IMG/VR virus record: IMGVR_UViG_3300034072_001021
Coordinates: 1 to 64,000 of that record
Length of the DNA: 64,000 bases
Strand: one strand, 5' to 3'
Source of the DNA: a virus
Shown: piece after piece, positions 41,812 to 50,027 of the stretch
How positions within the stretch are numbered: position 1 is the first letter of the stretch
How the letters are laid out: each line of letters begins with the position of its first letter
The notes under the pieces: generated by a model
What the model saw: the letters and a program-made list of their open reading frames with translations, nothing else
Database searches by the model: none
Told to the model about the DNA's origin: nothing
Program-made: the position numbers and the translations under genes

Positions 41812-42359
41812 TGAAAGCACTGATCGAGCACCTGCGTCAGAAACTCAACGATGCCTGCAAAGCCAACGAAGATCTGTCTCTGACAGTCCATGGCAAACCA
41901 GGTCAAGGCAACGTCCGCATGACGGTGCACTACATGCGCGACAACCTGGTCTGCGCGATGCTCTATCGTGCCGATCTGCGTAAGGCAGAAGAGACGTCCG
42001 GTGAGAAGGTGGACATGTACCTGAGCCTGTTGCCTCACGGTAACCAGCCCTGGACTGAAGTTCCCAAGAAGGAACTCACCCACCTCAACAAGATCCCGGC
42101 CATCGTCGGCCGTGCGCCGGAGACCACCCTTCCAGAATCCATGGAAGTGGCCCAGGTACTGCTCAATGCGCTCGAAGACTTCGAGCGTAAGCACGCCTAC
42201 ATCCGTCAATGGCGTGCAGCCAATGGCGGTACCGGTGTCGAGATCATTTTCGTCTGTGAAGAAGACGGCAAGCGTCATGTGTTCGAACTGGCAGTGAACT
42301 TCTACTTCAAAGCCAACACCGACGCCATCGCCGAGCTAATCAAGAACAAACAGCAATAA
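41811..42359 (+). CDS. Unknown protein
   Basis: 182 residues, coupled to its predecessor. Helical N-terminus (ALIEHLRQKLNDACKANEDL), then strand-rich parts (GNVRMTVHYMRDNLVCAMLY; GGTGVEIIFVCEEDGKRHVF). The two halves show a similar rhythm of charged helix and strands, but no repeat is certain. Function unknown. Confidence 0.75.
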   Translation: MKALIEHLRQKLNDACKANEDLSLTVHGKPGQGNVRMTVHYMRDNLVCAMLYRADLRKAEETSGEKVDMYLSLLPHGNQPWTEVPKKELTHLNKIPAIVGRAPETTLPESMEVAQVLLNALEDFERKHAYIRQWRAANGGTGVEIIFVCEEDGKRHVFELAVNFYFKANTDAIAELIKNKQQ

Positions 42360-42371
42360 GGAAAAGAACCC

Positions 42372-42890
42372 ATGAAGCTTTCTCTGATCTACGCGCAGCT
42401 GGATAACGGCTCGCTTGGTTACGCCGGCCCCGAGCCGATGGCCTGGAACATCCCCGAGGATCTCCAGCACTTCAAAGCACTGACTATGGGCAAGGCATTG
42501 CTCATGGGTTCGAACACCTTCGATTCGCTGCCGCGTCTGCTGCCTGGACGTTTCCATTTCGTGCTGACCAAACGTAAAGGTCTGCATCGACTGGGGCGGT
42601 TGGATCAAGTGCAGTTTGTCCCGTCGATTGATGAAGCCATTCGACTGGCTGAAGAGGTCGGTTTTGACGAGCTGGTCGGTATCGGCGGTGCTGACGTAGC
42701 CAGTCAGATGGTCGGTCGAGTAGAAGTTGTTCATCGTACCGTTATTCGTGGTGTGGTGCTGACCGAGAAAAAGATGCAAATCTCTGCTCCAGATCTCGAA
42801 GCATACGACTTCGATATGGTCGAACAGTACGCGGCCGAGACCCAAGGTGTGTGGTTCCAGACCTGGGTCAAGAAGGCTGAAGAAGAATGA
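42372..42890 (+). CDS. Dihydrofolate reductase-like protein
   Basis: 172 residues, typical DHFR size. DHFR reduces dihydrofolate to tetrahydrofolate with NADPH and so recycles the product of thymidylate synthase. Visible: the LSLIYAQLDNGSLGYAG start (usual LI.A....GIG), MAWNIPEDLQHFKALTMGKA (usual PW.LP.D...F...T.G), LLMGSNTFDSLPRLLPGR (usual MGR.T..S....LP.R), and IGGADVASQM (NADPH-binding IGG). The M-G-x-x-T-F and GG motifs are intact. Trp in PW becomes Ala-Trp (MAWNIP). It makes functional sense with the thyA and tmk of this window. Confidence 0.88.
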   Translation: MKLSLIYAQLDNGSLGYAGPEPMAWNIPEDLQHFKALTMGKALLMGSNTFDSLPRLLPGRFHFVLTKRKGLHRLGRLDQVQFVPSIDEAIRLAEEVGFDELVGIGGADVASQMVGRVEVVHRTVIRGVVLTEKKMQISAPDLEAYDFDMVEQYAAETQGVWFQTWVKKAEEE

Positions 42891-43219
42891 GCATCTCCTC
42901 TATCTTCTTGGCGACCACTCTCACTGCCAGCAGTCCGGTCTTCGTGATGACTGAGCCTCATTGCGAAATGCTGTCGAAACATGCCGACATGGCAATGACC
43001 ATGAAAGGTAACGGCGAGACCTATCAAGACTTCGTAAGGGGTCTCATGGAAGGCTATCGTTACTCTAGTGGTGAATCTGTGTTGATCATGGATCACATTT
43101 TGCCGTACTCGCTCGAGGTCGGTTACGAGTATTTCCACAGCCCCTTCGATCCGAACACCCCTTATTCGAGGGTTGTTTACGAGCGTTGCATGGACAACGT
43201 GGGTACTCCGTCGAAATAA
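42887..43219 (+). CDS. Putative exported small protein
   Basis: 110 residues overlapping the DHFR-like gene by ATGA. The first 20 residues (SISSIFLATTLTASSPVFVM) look like a signal peptide, though without a basic N-region; the mature part has three cysteines and an acidic, Tyr-rich composition. If exported it would act in the periplasm. No family recognised. Confidence 0.6.
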   Translation: MSISSIFLATTLTASSPVFVMTEPHCEMLSKHADMAMTMKGNGETYQDFVRGLMEGYRYSSGESVLIMDHILPYSLEVGYEYFHSPFDPNTPYSRVVYERCMDNVGTPSK

Positions 43220-43220
43220 G

Positions 43221-43242
43221 GATAGGGGCTTCGGCCCCTATC
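43221..43242 (+). terminator. Intrinsic terminator with UUCG loop
   Basis: 9-bp stem GATAGGGGC/GCCCCTATC closed by TTCG and followed by TTTTTATTTTT, a textbook form. Confidence 0.85.
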
Positions 43243-43306
43243 TTTTTATTTTTGCCCATTTTATGAACTTGCTTTTCACTTTTCCCTAGAATCATGGAAT
43301 TCCGTC

Positions 43307-44494
43307 ATGGGCAAAATCGCCGAACTCAGCGCCAAGCTACAGGCACTGCTGACAAAGATTCACACAGCAGTAAGCGGTAAGCTTGATGCCACTGCTACCG
43401 CAGTCAATTCGGATAAACTCGAAGGTAAGTCCCTGAGTGAAGTCCGTACACTTTCCTCGTCCGATGCTGTTACCCAAGTGGCATTGGATGATGCTCCGCG
43501 TAAAGGTCTGCGCGGAGAAATCGCCTACTTCGATCAAGACAACTCCCCGATGGCTATCAAAGGTATGCCGTTACTTAAGACGGTAAGCCTTGTGGCCAGT
43601 GATGCGGATCTCACTACTGCCAAAGCGGCAACAGTACCGTTTTCCGAGATCTTCAATAAATGGCGTCGTATCAGTCATTCGACTACCGGTATCTTCCCTG
43701 CCAGTGAAGGTGAACTTTCGGGCTGGTCCTATGATGCCGGCACTGACACGGTAAGTTCTACAATCAACAGCGGTACTGTGATTGGTCTTATCAGTAATGA
43801 TCGGTTTGAAGAGTACGTTTTTGAAACGATCATCAAATCGAACAATGCTGATAACGATGGTGTCGGTTTCTGCCTCGCGTTCAGCAAGGTAGGTGATCGA
43901 GAATACACGTTTATCGCCATGATCGATAGTGGCGGGCTTGCCAGTGACGCTAGCATTCCTAACGGTGATGTGCCGAAGTTGGTCATTGCTGTCAACTATG
44001 GCCAAGGCCCTGCGTGGGGTCACCAGGTCATCGCTCAATTGCCGTTTGGTTTTGTGGGTCAGGGCTGGACTGGTGTAGATTTTGCAGCTGGTATTAAGCT
44101 CAACGCAAAACGACTGAACACAGGTATGTTTGAAATCACCTGCACTCGCGCAGACGGCTCTCCACTGCCGACTCCAGTATACTGGACAGGCAACATTCCT
44201 GAACAGTTTGCAGGGCCGTGTGCCATCGGTTTGGTTGCCTATTCGCAACCCGGCGCAAGCTGGGAAATCGACCAAATGCCGACCATCAAACGCGATGTCA
44301 TCGATACGCGCACGATGGATGTCCATCGCTGGAATGGTACTGCATGGGCCGTAGCTGGTAAGCTCACTGACCTAGACGTCATGATGCCAGGTCGTATTTA
44401 CAAGAATACGTTCGCGGCACCATACCTGTCATTCTACCTTGACCACGATGGTTCGACCTACGTCCTTGGTGGTCCAGGTCAGATCGGGCTATAA
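43307..44494 (+). CDS. Tail fibre with shared N-terminal anchor
   Basis: 395 residues. The first 50 residues (AELSAKLQALLTKIHTAVSG, KLDAT, SDKLEGKSLSEV) match in pattern the anchors of the fibres at 22860 and 33510: amphipathic helix, GKL, then a KL motif. The centre (about 115-330) is a beta-sandwich, similar in tone to LamG domains (FEEYVFETIIKSNN, GVGFCLAFSKVGD, PGASWEIDQMPTIK). It lies 6 kb from the main adhesin cluster, alone in its unit, and may be an alternative or side fibre. Confidence 0.78.
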   Translation: MGKIAELSAKLQALLTKIHTAVSGKLDATATAVNSDKLEGKSLSEVRTLSSSDAVTQVALDDAPRKGLRGEIAYFDQDNSPMAIKGMPLLKTVSLVASDADLTTAKAATVPFSEIFNKWRRISHSTTGIFPASEGELSGWSYDAGTDTVSSTINSGTVIGLISNDRFEEYVFETIIKSNNADNDGVGFCLAFSKVGDREYTFIAMIDSGGLASDASIPNGDVPKLVIAVNYGQGPAWGHQVIAQLPFGFVGQGWTGVDFAAGIKLNAKRLNTGMFEITCTRADGSPLPTPVYWTGNIPEQFAGPCAIGLVAYSQPGASWEIDQMPTIKRDVIDTRTMDVHRWNGTAWAVAGKLTDLDVMMPGRIYKNTFAAPYLSFYLDHDGSTYVLGGPGQIGL

Positions 44495-44495
44495 A

Positions 44496-44516
44496 TGGAG
44501 GGGCATTGCCCCTCCA
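44496..44516 (+). terminator. Hairpin terminator
   Basis: 9-bp perfect stem TGGAGGGGC/GCCCCTCCA with loop ATT; the sequence after it is only mildly T-rich. Confidence 0.55.
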
Positions 44517-44520
44517 ATCA

Positions 44521-44545
44521 ACTTTAATCCAACCATACATTATCG
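44521..44545 (+). promoter_or_regulatory. Putative phage promoter (CATACATTAT motif)
   Basis: TTTAATCCAAC then CATACATTAT at 44534-44543, 45 bases before ATG 44588. Confidence 0.55.
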
Positions 44546-44562
44546 GAGTGTCTATCCGATAA
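44540..44562 (+). promoter_or_regulatory. Inverted repeat at promoter 3' edge
   Basis: TTATCGGA and TCCGATAA, 8-bp perfect arms with a 7-base spacer, overlapping the end of the ATACATTAT motif. It could be an operator or a leader hairpin. Confidence 0.45.
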
Positions 44563-44587
44563 GGGAGACATATAAGGACCCCCTGAG

Positions 44588-45064
44588 ATGCCTGCAGGAA
44601 AGTATGTAATGCCGATCGTCATGGGTGAAGCTTCGAGAGAAGTATTCCTCATTCAAGGTGAGATGGCTAAATCTGAAGAAGTCTTCCTGCTTCGTCACGT
44701 GAAGACTCGAGCAGTTCTGCCCAAAGATGAGCGCCACATCACTCGTCTTCTGGAGAATAATCGTCGAGCTGAACGACCGGTAAGGATCATGGAGCTGGAG
44801 ATCATCTGCGATGCCAATAAAGGGTCAATAGAACCCCATGAGGCATGCTTGATTCACGGCTACATCACGAATTTACTTCCGGGTGCTTTCAAGGCACCTG
44901 AGCTGAATGACTGGTTCATTCTCGAGAAGCCTAGTGAACTGACCTCTTTGAAGATGGCTAGGTTCGCAATCAATCTTCTGGATTCTGCTTCTCGCGCTCG
45001 TCTGCTTTCGTTTCTGCACAGTCGGAACAAGACAGACGCTTCCAAGTACGGCAAGTACAAGTGA
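44588..45064 (+). CDS. Unknown protein
   Basis: 158 residues; AGGA lies nine bases before the ATG. N-terminal strands (KYVMPIVMGEASREVFLIQG) are followed by helices; the C-terminus is basic (RARLLSFLHSRNKTDASKYG). First and only gene between a promoter motif and a hairpin, so expressed alone. No family recognised. Confidence 0.7.
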   Translation: MPAGKYVMPIVMGEASREVFLIQGEMAKSEEVFLLRHVKTRAVLPKDERHITRLLENNRRAERPVRIMELEIICDANKGSIEPHEACLIHGYITNLLPGAFKAPELNDWFILEKPSELTSLKMARFAINLLDSASRARLLSFLHSRNKTDASKYGKYK

Positions 45065-45070
45065 ATACAT

Positions 45071-45094
45071 GGGGCAGGGCCAACGCCCTGCCCC
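45071..45094 (+). terminator. Hairpin terminator
   Basis: 10-bp perfect stem GGGGCAGGGC/GCCCTGCCCC with loop CAAC, followed by TATGCCGC. Confidence 0.6.
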
Positions 45095-45153
45095 TATGCC
45101 GCATGTCAAAAGAAAAATAACCATCCGAACTATGACCAACTGGAGTCTTAGCT

Positions 45154-46164
45154 ATGACTGATATTTTCAAGAAAGGTAATGTCCTCAACATCCTTTTCAA
45201 TAAGCATGCTGATTTATCACCTACCCGTGTCCAAGCCAGACACGATGTACTGGTAGAGTTCATGCGTGATTGCTTCCCACTTGAGAATATCGTGGAAGAA
45301 GACATCACCATCGTAGAAGATGGTATTTGTCTGCGCGGTGCCGAAGTGGCCAAGTTCACCGTCACCTACGAGCCGGTCGATCAGATCAAACTCTCCAACC
45401 TGTGCGAAGAGATGTCCCCTCCACCGATTCCCCAAGACATCCTGACAGGTCAGCAGTGGATAGAGTTGCTGCGAGATCTGTTGCGTGACGGTCACATTAC
45501 TGAAGCTCGTCTGCACCTCGATAATCTTCCTCCCGTAATGAAGGATATCGTTAAGGTCGGCGATACACACGTCATCGTACCGAACGCCGATAACGTCACT
45601 GAAGAGATGCTGGATGCTCCTCGTGGCGTCATGTTGTACACCGACGTAATGAATGACCATAACGCCGAGCATGTCCGCAAGATGCTCTTGGCCGACGTTC
45701 ATTACGCCAAGTATCTGCCCGAGTGGTTCCTGAAAATGGAAGGCCATATGACCAAGGCAGATCGTCTGCACTTGATTTATGCCCTCACGCTGGCTGGCTA
45801 CAGTGATCCCGAACCGCCTTACGTACCGAAAGCACGTGCGAAGAAACCAGACCCACAGAAGTTTTCCTTGAAGATCTATCTCGAGGGCAATCCACTGTTC
45901 CTGGACATCTCTCGCGAATACGAGCCGCGTTTTTCGCTCAAGGATCTGGAAGGCATCGACCTAAAGATCAATCGTCACCAGCTTCCCGAGCAATGGAAAG
46001 CGTTGTTCCGTAAGCAGGCCATTGACCTGAGTCTCGTTCTGAAGAAAGAGAACGGTCAGTACAAGATCACCAACTCCAAGGTACGTCTGGGTCTGAAAGA
46101 ACAGTACGTCGACAAAGTACGCTTTGAACTTACGGATGGTTCTGATGGCACTCGGTCTGCGTAA
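45154..46164 (+). CDS. Unknown protein
   Basis: 336 residues with TGGAG before the ATG. Three parts can be seen: an N-terminal acidic alpha/beta region; a helical middle that includes LPEWFLKMEGHMTKADRLHL; and, after a Pro/Lys linker (PPYVPKARAKKPDPQKF), a C-terminal beta-rich domain. The linker suggests two independently folded domains. No catalytic motif or known family. First gene of the unit ending at 48739. Confidence 0.75.
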   Translation: MTDIFKKGNVLNILFNKHADLSPTRVQARHDVLVEFMRDCFPLENIVEEDITIVEDGICLRGAEVAKFTVTYEPVDQIKLSNLCEEMSPPPIPQDILTGQQWIELLRDLLRDGHITEARLHLDNLPPVMKDIVKVGDTHVIVPNADNVTEEMLDAPRGVMLYTDVMNDHNAEHVRKMLLADVHYAKYLPEWFLKMEGHMTKADRLHLIYALTLAGYSDPEPPYVPKARAKKPDPQKFSLKIYLEGNPLFLDISREYEPRFSLKDLEGIDLKINRHQLPEQWKALFRKQAIDLSLVLKKENGQYKITNSKVRLGLKEQYVDKVRFELTDGSDGTRSA

Positions 46165-46175
46165 AGGAGATGACG

Positions 46176-46574
46176 ATGAACCATCCTAACGTAGGCGTCG
46201 CAGTCATTCTTCAACGAGCTGATTGCATCCTGCTAGGTCGTCGAAAATCCGATCATGGTAAGGGCACTTATTCGGTTCCGGGTGGTCATCTGGAAATGGG
46301 AGAAGAACCCTACGACGCAGCAGTTCGTGAGCTGGCTGAAGAAACCGGCATTACAGTTGATGAGTTGGAATTCATCGGTTTCACCAACGATGTGTTCAGT
46401 CGGGAGAAGCACTACATTACGCTTTTCTTCACGACGCACTGTGATAAAGAGCCTGTCAATCAGGAACCCGAGAAGTGTGAAGGTTGGGAGTGGCACAGTC
46501 TGATGAATCTTCCCGAAGATCTGTTCCTCCCACTGCAAAACTACTTCACTGGTAAAGGTCATTTCCATCGCTAG
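46176..46574 (+). CDS. Nudix hydrolase
   Basis: 132 residues from ATG 46176, with AAAGGAG at 46164-46169; ATG 46170 would leave no spacing. The Nudix box G-x5-E-x7-REL-x-EE-x-G-I is complete: GGHLEMGEEPYDAAVRELAE then ETGI near residues 37-60. The acidic residues bind Mg2+ and the enzyme splits X-linked nucleoside diphosphates. PGGHLE and the downstream FFTTHC strand recall MutT/NudG-type nucleotide pyrophosphatases, which act on dNTPs or damaged dNTPs, consistent with the nucleotide-pool genes nearby. Confidence 0.93.
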   Translation: MNHPNVGVAVILQRADCILLGRRKSDHGKGTYSVPGGHLEMGEEPYDAAVRELAEETGITVDELEFIGFTNDVFSREKHYITLFFTTHCDKEPVNQEPEKCEGWEWHSLMNLPEDLFLPLQNYFTGKGHFHR

Positions 46575-46582
46575 GAGCGGTC

Positions 46583-46855
46583 ATGTGTATTCGCCTCGGT
46601 AAGAAGCACTCGCAATACGTTGGTTCCGATGGACTCGAACGTCTGAAACGGGATAAGACCATCCGCAATCCCAAGCGCCGACTCTGGGATACCTACAAGG
46701 TACAGATCCTTCTGGCATCGACCAGTCTGCGTGACGTACTGTGGAACCCTCAGTGCAACAATCCTGAGGGAATCTCCAAACGCCTCAAGCCCAGCAAAGC
46801 TGCGTTCTACGCCAAGCTGGATAAGTATCAGAGCCGCGCTGATACTGGCCGTTAA
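46583..46855 (+). CDS. Small basic protein
   Basis: 90 residues with high Lys and Arg content throughout (RLKRDKTIRNPKRRLWDTYK) and one predicted helix pair. Probably nucleic-acid binding, on charge alone. It lies between the Nudix gene and the 619-residue gene. No family recognised. Confidence 0.7.
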   Translation: MCIRLGKKHSQYVGSDGLERLKRDKTIRNPKRRLWDTYKVQILLASTSLRDVLWNPQCNNPEGISKRLKPSKAAFYAKLDKYQSRADTGR

Positions 46856-46879
46856 CAATTTATAACCAAGGAGCAAACC

Positions 46880-48739
46880 ATGTACGAAAACATCCACTAC
46901 CACGAGTCGCTGGAACAGCTGAAGGAAGAGGCCACTGCTCTTCTGTCGAACGGTGCAGGTGTCATCTTCACCACCAACGTCGGCAAGAAGCTGAACTACA
47001 AGTACCTGCGTCTGATGCACGAGGCAGCGGTGAAGCACGGTCTCAATCCGGAAGAAGTGGTCAAACACTTCAACTGCTCCACCTGCGCTCGTTTCATGGC
47101 ACGAGTCGGTCATCTGGTCGTCAGCCGCGAAGGCGAAGTGCGTTCCGTGTACTGGAATCCGCACGTGGTCATCGATCCGCTGATGAAAGAAGTCGTCGCT
47201 GGCATGAAAGCCTACGTCGAAGGCGCCCGTATCCAGAACGTCTTCAACGTCAACGGCCCGTACCGTAACTACACCGAGGTAACCAACCTCGGTGGTAAGG
47301 AGTACAAGCACTATTTCATCGAGAAGGAAGTGCTGCTCCATCGCGTACCGCTGCTCAAGACCGACATCGACATGTCCGACTTCTCCAAGAAGTTCGATCA
47401 GGTGGCGGCGTTGATCCGTCTCACCAACGAGATCAACCTGGACACCGTGCTCTTCGTCGACAGCCTGTTCCAGGCCCGCACCATCGAGCACGTCGGTGCC
47501 TCCGAGAAGACGGTCAAGGGCCTGCGTGATCTGGTTAGCGATCTCCAGATCGCCAAGTGTCTTCCGGCGTACGAAACTGCCAGCAGCCCGTATGAGCGCG
47601 AAACCATCCTGGTCAACAAAACCTGGATGTTCGCCATGAAGAACCCTAACCTCCTGTCGGCTCGCGGTTCCATCCTCGGCAAACTGATGTCCTACGTCCA
47701 GAGCGCGCTGACTCAAGGTGCTCGTGATTCGCAGATCGAAGGCATTGTCAAGTTCTGGCGTGAGCAGACCAGTGGCCTGAAGTACATGCGTACTACTCGT
47801 GAGGCCTCCGAAAGCCAGATCTCCAAGACCGCTCGTTTCCTCGACGAAGGTGGCTGGAACAACTCGCTGAAGCAGGTCGAGGCTGCTGAAAAGGATATCC
47901 CGGTACATTGGGAAGCCAAGGCGCGTTGGGCGTTCGAAGAAGGTGACGAGCCGATCGTCAACGACTTCACCGCGTTCGCTGCTCGCAAGGGCATCGAGGT
48001 CGAAGCGAAATCCAAGCCGAAGCCGATCGATCTGGGTTACTTCATCAACGAAGTCCTCCAGTACGTCGAGTCCATGGGTTTGGTGGCCACTGGTCTGACC
48101 TTCCGTCCGATCATGATCAACCGCATGGCCGACATGAACGCCAAGCCGATCTTCTCGTGGGATAGTGAAGAATCGCGTGCACCGTTCATTCCGTGGCGTT
48201 ACGATCGCAACTTCCAAGTGCGTGATCTGCGCCCGGAAGAAGGCCTCAGCTACAACGGTCAGACGGTTCTGCCGATCCTGTCCATCACCAGCGACAAAGC
48301 CATTGGCTATGTCGGTCGTCGTGCTGAAGACACCAACGTGTTCTTCCAGTTCGGCGGCATTTCCATGCCTGAAGACCCGCGTCCGGCACTGTTCGCCGAG
48401 TCCATGAAGTCCGAGTTCTACGAGCATCGTCGTGCACTCGAAGACTATAGCCGTGCCACCAAGATCGAACGCTCCACCACGCAACAGTCGATCTCGATGG
48501 TGTTCAGTGCGCGCCACCCGCAGCAGTCCGAGACGGTTAACGTCCTTCTGCATGTTCGTTTCAACGAGCAAGGCCAGGCGCTGTTCGGTTGCCGTAACGC
48601 CATCTATCGCTTCGATGCGAATGGCTACACGGTTAAGCCGGACTTCGATAAGTTCGGTGTTATCACCGATCGTTCGGGTTTCATGGCCAGTGCTGCTCCG
48701 GCTTCGACCGTAGCGTCCGCTGAAATGTCCTCTCTCTGA
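46880..48739 (+). CDS. Abundant 619-residue protein of unknown function
   Basis: No family recognised. N-terminal alpha/beta (1-120) with a Cys pair in HFNCSTCARFM; a long helical centre (180-350) with charged helices; a Lys/Pro hinge near 375; a second alpha/beta domain from 380 to 595; and a low-complexity Ala/Ser tail (ASAAPASTVASAEMSS). Codons are strongly C-ending, far more than in surrounding genes, which suggests very high expression. The strong AAGGAG and dedicated hairpin agree. The size, flexible tail and expression would suit a structural or compartment-forming protein, such as the nuclear-shell protein of some jumbo phages, but no sequence link is visible; this is a hypothesis only. 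Confidence 0.8.
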   Translation: MYENIHYHESLEQLKEEATALLSNGAGVIFTTNVGKKLNYKYLRLMHEAAVKHGLNPEEVVKHFNCSTCARFMARVGHLVVSREGEVRSVYWNPHVVIDPLMKEVVAGMKAYVEGARIQNVFNVNGPYRNYTEVTNLGGKEYKHYFIEKEVLLHRVPLLKTDIDMSDFSKKFDQVAALIRLTNEINLDTVLFVDSLFQARTIEHVGASEKTVKGLRDLVSDLQIAKCLPAYETASSPYERETILVNKTWMFAMKNPNLLSARGSILGKLMSYVQSALTQGARDSQIEGIVKFWREQTSGLKYMRTTREASESQISKTARFLDEGGWNNSLKQVEAAEKDIPVHWEAKARWAFEEGDEPIVNDFTAFAARKGIEVEAKSKPKPIDLGYFINEVLQYVESMGLVATGLTFRPIMINRMADMNAKPIFSWDSEESRAPFIPWRYDRNFQVRDLRPEEGLSYNGQTVLPILSITSDKAIGYVGRRAEDTNVFFQFGGISMPEDPRPALFAESMKSEFYEHRRALEDYSRATKIERSTTQQSISMVFSARHPQQSETVNVLLHVRFNEQGQALFGCRNAIYRFDANGYTVKPDFDKFGVITDRSGFMASAAPASTVASAEMSSL

Positions 48740-48745
48740 AATCAC

Positions 48746-48766
48746 TAGGGGTGTAATGCACCCCTA
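48746..48766 (+). terminator. Hairpin between two highly expressed genes
   Basis: 8-bp stem TAGGGGTG/CACCCCTA with loop TAATG. There is no T-run; it may be partial, or shape the relative levels of the two genes. Confidence 0.5.
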
Positions 48767-48792
48767 TCCAATCCCCACCAAGGAGCAACACC

Positions 48793-49944
48793 ATGCAACA
48801 AGTGCAAGTACAGCCGTACGTGAAGCAAAAGCGTGACGAAATGACCTTCGGTTACCTGCCGGATCACGTCCTGCCGAACATCGTCCCGGACATGACCGGT
48901 TCCGCCAAGTTCTACGACCCGGACGAAGTCCGTAACCTGATGATGCAGATGGACTCCGGCTTCGTCGGTATGCGTCGCTCCACCATCGACAAGACCAACG
49001 CCGTGCGCCAGCTGATCCTGTACACGATGGTCGCCAAGGTCGTCGACGCCGAACTGCGTCTGGCTGTATACCAGCGTGCCGCCGGTGCTGAAGCCAAGCT
49101 GAAAGACGGCTTCTCCTTCGGCTTCGGCGGTCATGTCGAGGCCATCGATCTCGGCCCGCACATGAACGAGAAGGAAGACGGCTCGGTCGAAAGCTTCAAC
49201 GAGTGCCCGTCCTCGTACTTCTCCACCATGCACAGCGGCCTGCGCGAAGTGAGCGAAGAAGTCCACTTCTTCAATCCGGAGCACAAGGCAGTTCCGATGC
49301 AGCCGCAGGAAATGGCCAACGAGATCCTCGGTCACTTCTCCTTCACCAACGTGCGTTCGGAACCGGTGGTCGACGGTACTCTGGACGACTACAAGGCTTC
49401 GGCGGTGTTCGTCGGTGAAAACTTCGTCCTGCTGCGTGAAGAAGGCGCTCCGCAAAACGGCAAGCTGATCTTCTCCAAGCCCACCGGCCCGGATCAGGTC
49501 TACCGTGAAGTGTTCGGTAAGGAACCGGTCAGCACCCGCGTCAACCACATCGACACCGAACTGCTGCCGGTCGGCTTCCTGTCCGACATCAAACCGGAAA
49601 ACCCGTCCTTCATCGGCAACACTCACTTCGCCGTCCTGGGCTTCATGCTGGTGCCGGATGACCTGGAGTTCAAGGTCGCCGAAAGCAACTACACCACCAT
49701 CGGCTGGATGAGCAAGGACGAGATCCGTGAAGCGGCTGCTCGTTTCGAGCCGTGGTCGCAGATCCTGGTCGGTCACCTCGACGAGATCGAGAACATGGCC
49801 GTGCGTGAAGAAGCTCTGCGTCTGCGCCGTATCATCGAGCAGGAAGATGCGGCTCGTGAACAGACTGACGAACTTTCGTCTGACGCAGTACTTCGCGAAA
49901 AGCACAAGCAGGGCGCTGAAGAGCAAACTACTCAGCCCGTGTAA
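48793..49944 (+). CDS. Nudix-like protein, probably abundant
   Basis: 383 residues. Residues 105-165 carry a Nudix-like core in which the usual spacing is broken by an insertion: FGFGGHVEAIDLG, then 25 residues, then the intact helix LREVSEEVHF (RE-x2-EE). This arrangement resembles the predicted MutT-family phosphoesterases of the COG4112 type. The C-terminal half contains the IGWMSKDEIREAAARFEPWS segment, which in Nudix proteins follows the last strand. Codons are as biased as those of the 619-residue gene. The charged tail after 340 is probably unstructured. The substrate is unknown; the high expression is unusual for a Nudix enzyme. Confidence 0.75.
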   Translation: MQQVQVQPYVKQKRDEMTFGYLPDHVLPNIVPDMTGSAKFYDPDEVRNLMMQMDSGFVGMRRSTIDKTNAVRQLILYTMVAKVVDAELRLAVYQRAAGAEAKLKDGFSFGFGGHVEAIDLGPHMNEKEDGSVESFNECPSSYFSTMHSGLREVSEEVHFFNPEHKAVPMQPQEMANEILGHFSFTNVRSEPVVDGTLDDYKASAVFVGENFVLLREEGAPQNGKLIFSKPTGPDQVYREVFGKEPVSTRVNHIDTELLPVGFLSDIKPENPSFIGNTHFAVLGFMLVPDDLEFKVAESNYTTIGWMSKDEIREAAARFEPWSQILVGHLDEIENMAVREEALRLRRIIEQEDAAREQTDELSSDAVLREKHKQGAEEQTTQPV

Positions 49945-49953
49945 CGGCATAAG

Positions 49954-49980
49954 TAGAGCCAGGGGTAACCCCTGGCTCTA
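49954..49980 (+). terminator. Intrinsic terminator
   Basis: 12-bp perfect stem TAGAGCCAGGGG/CCCCTGGCTCTA with loop TAA, inside an outer GGCA/TGCC pairing. Confidence 0.65.
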
Positions 49981-50027
49981 TGCCCGAATTGATAACACCT
50001 ACTAATCAAGACTAAAAGGAACACACC

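Noticed and set aside
46571-48745. 724-residue minus-strand open frame
   Set aside because: It is the antisense shadow of the Nudix, basic and 619-residue genes, which have strong ribosome-binding sites. C-ending codons on + produce long open antisense frames; its sequence is low-complexity.
48745-49950. 401-residue minus-strand open frame
   Set aside because: Shadow of the 383-residue Nudix-like gene; residue use is skewed to His, Val, Asp and Leu as expected from antisense of biased codons.
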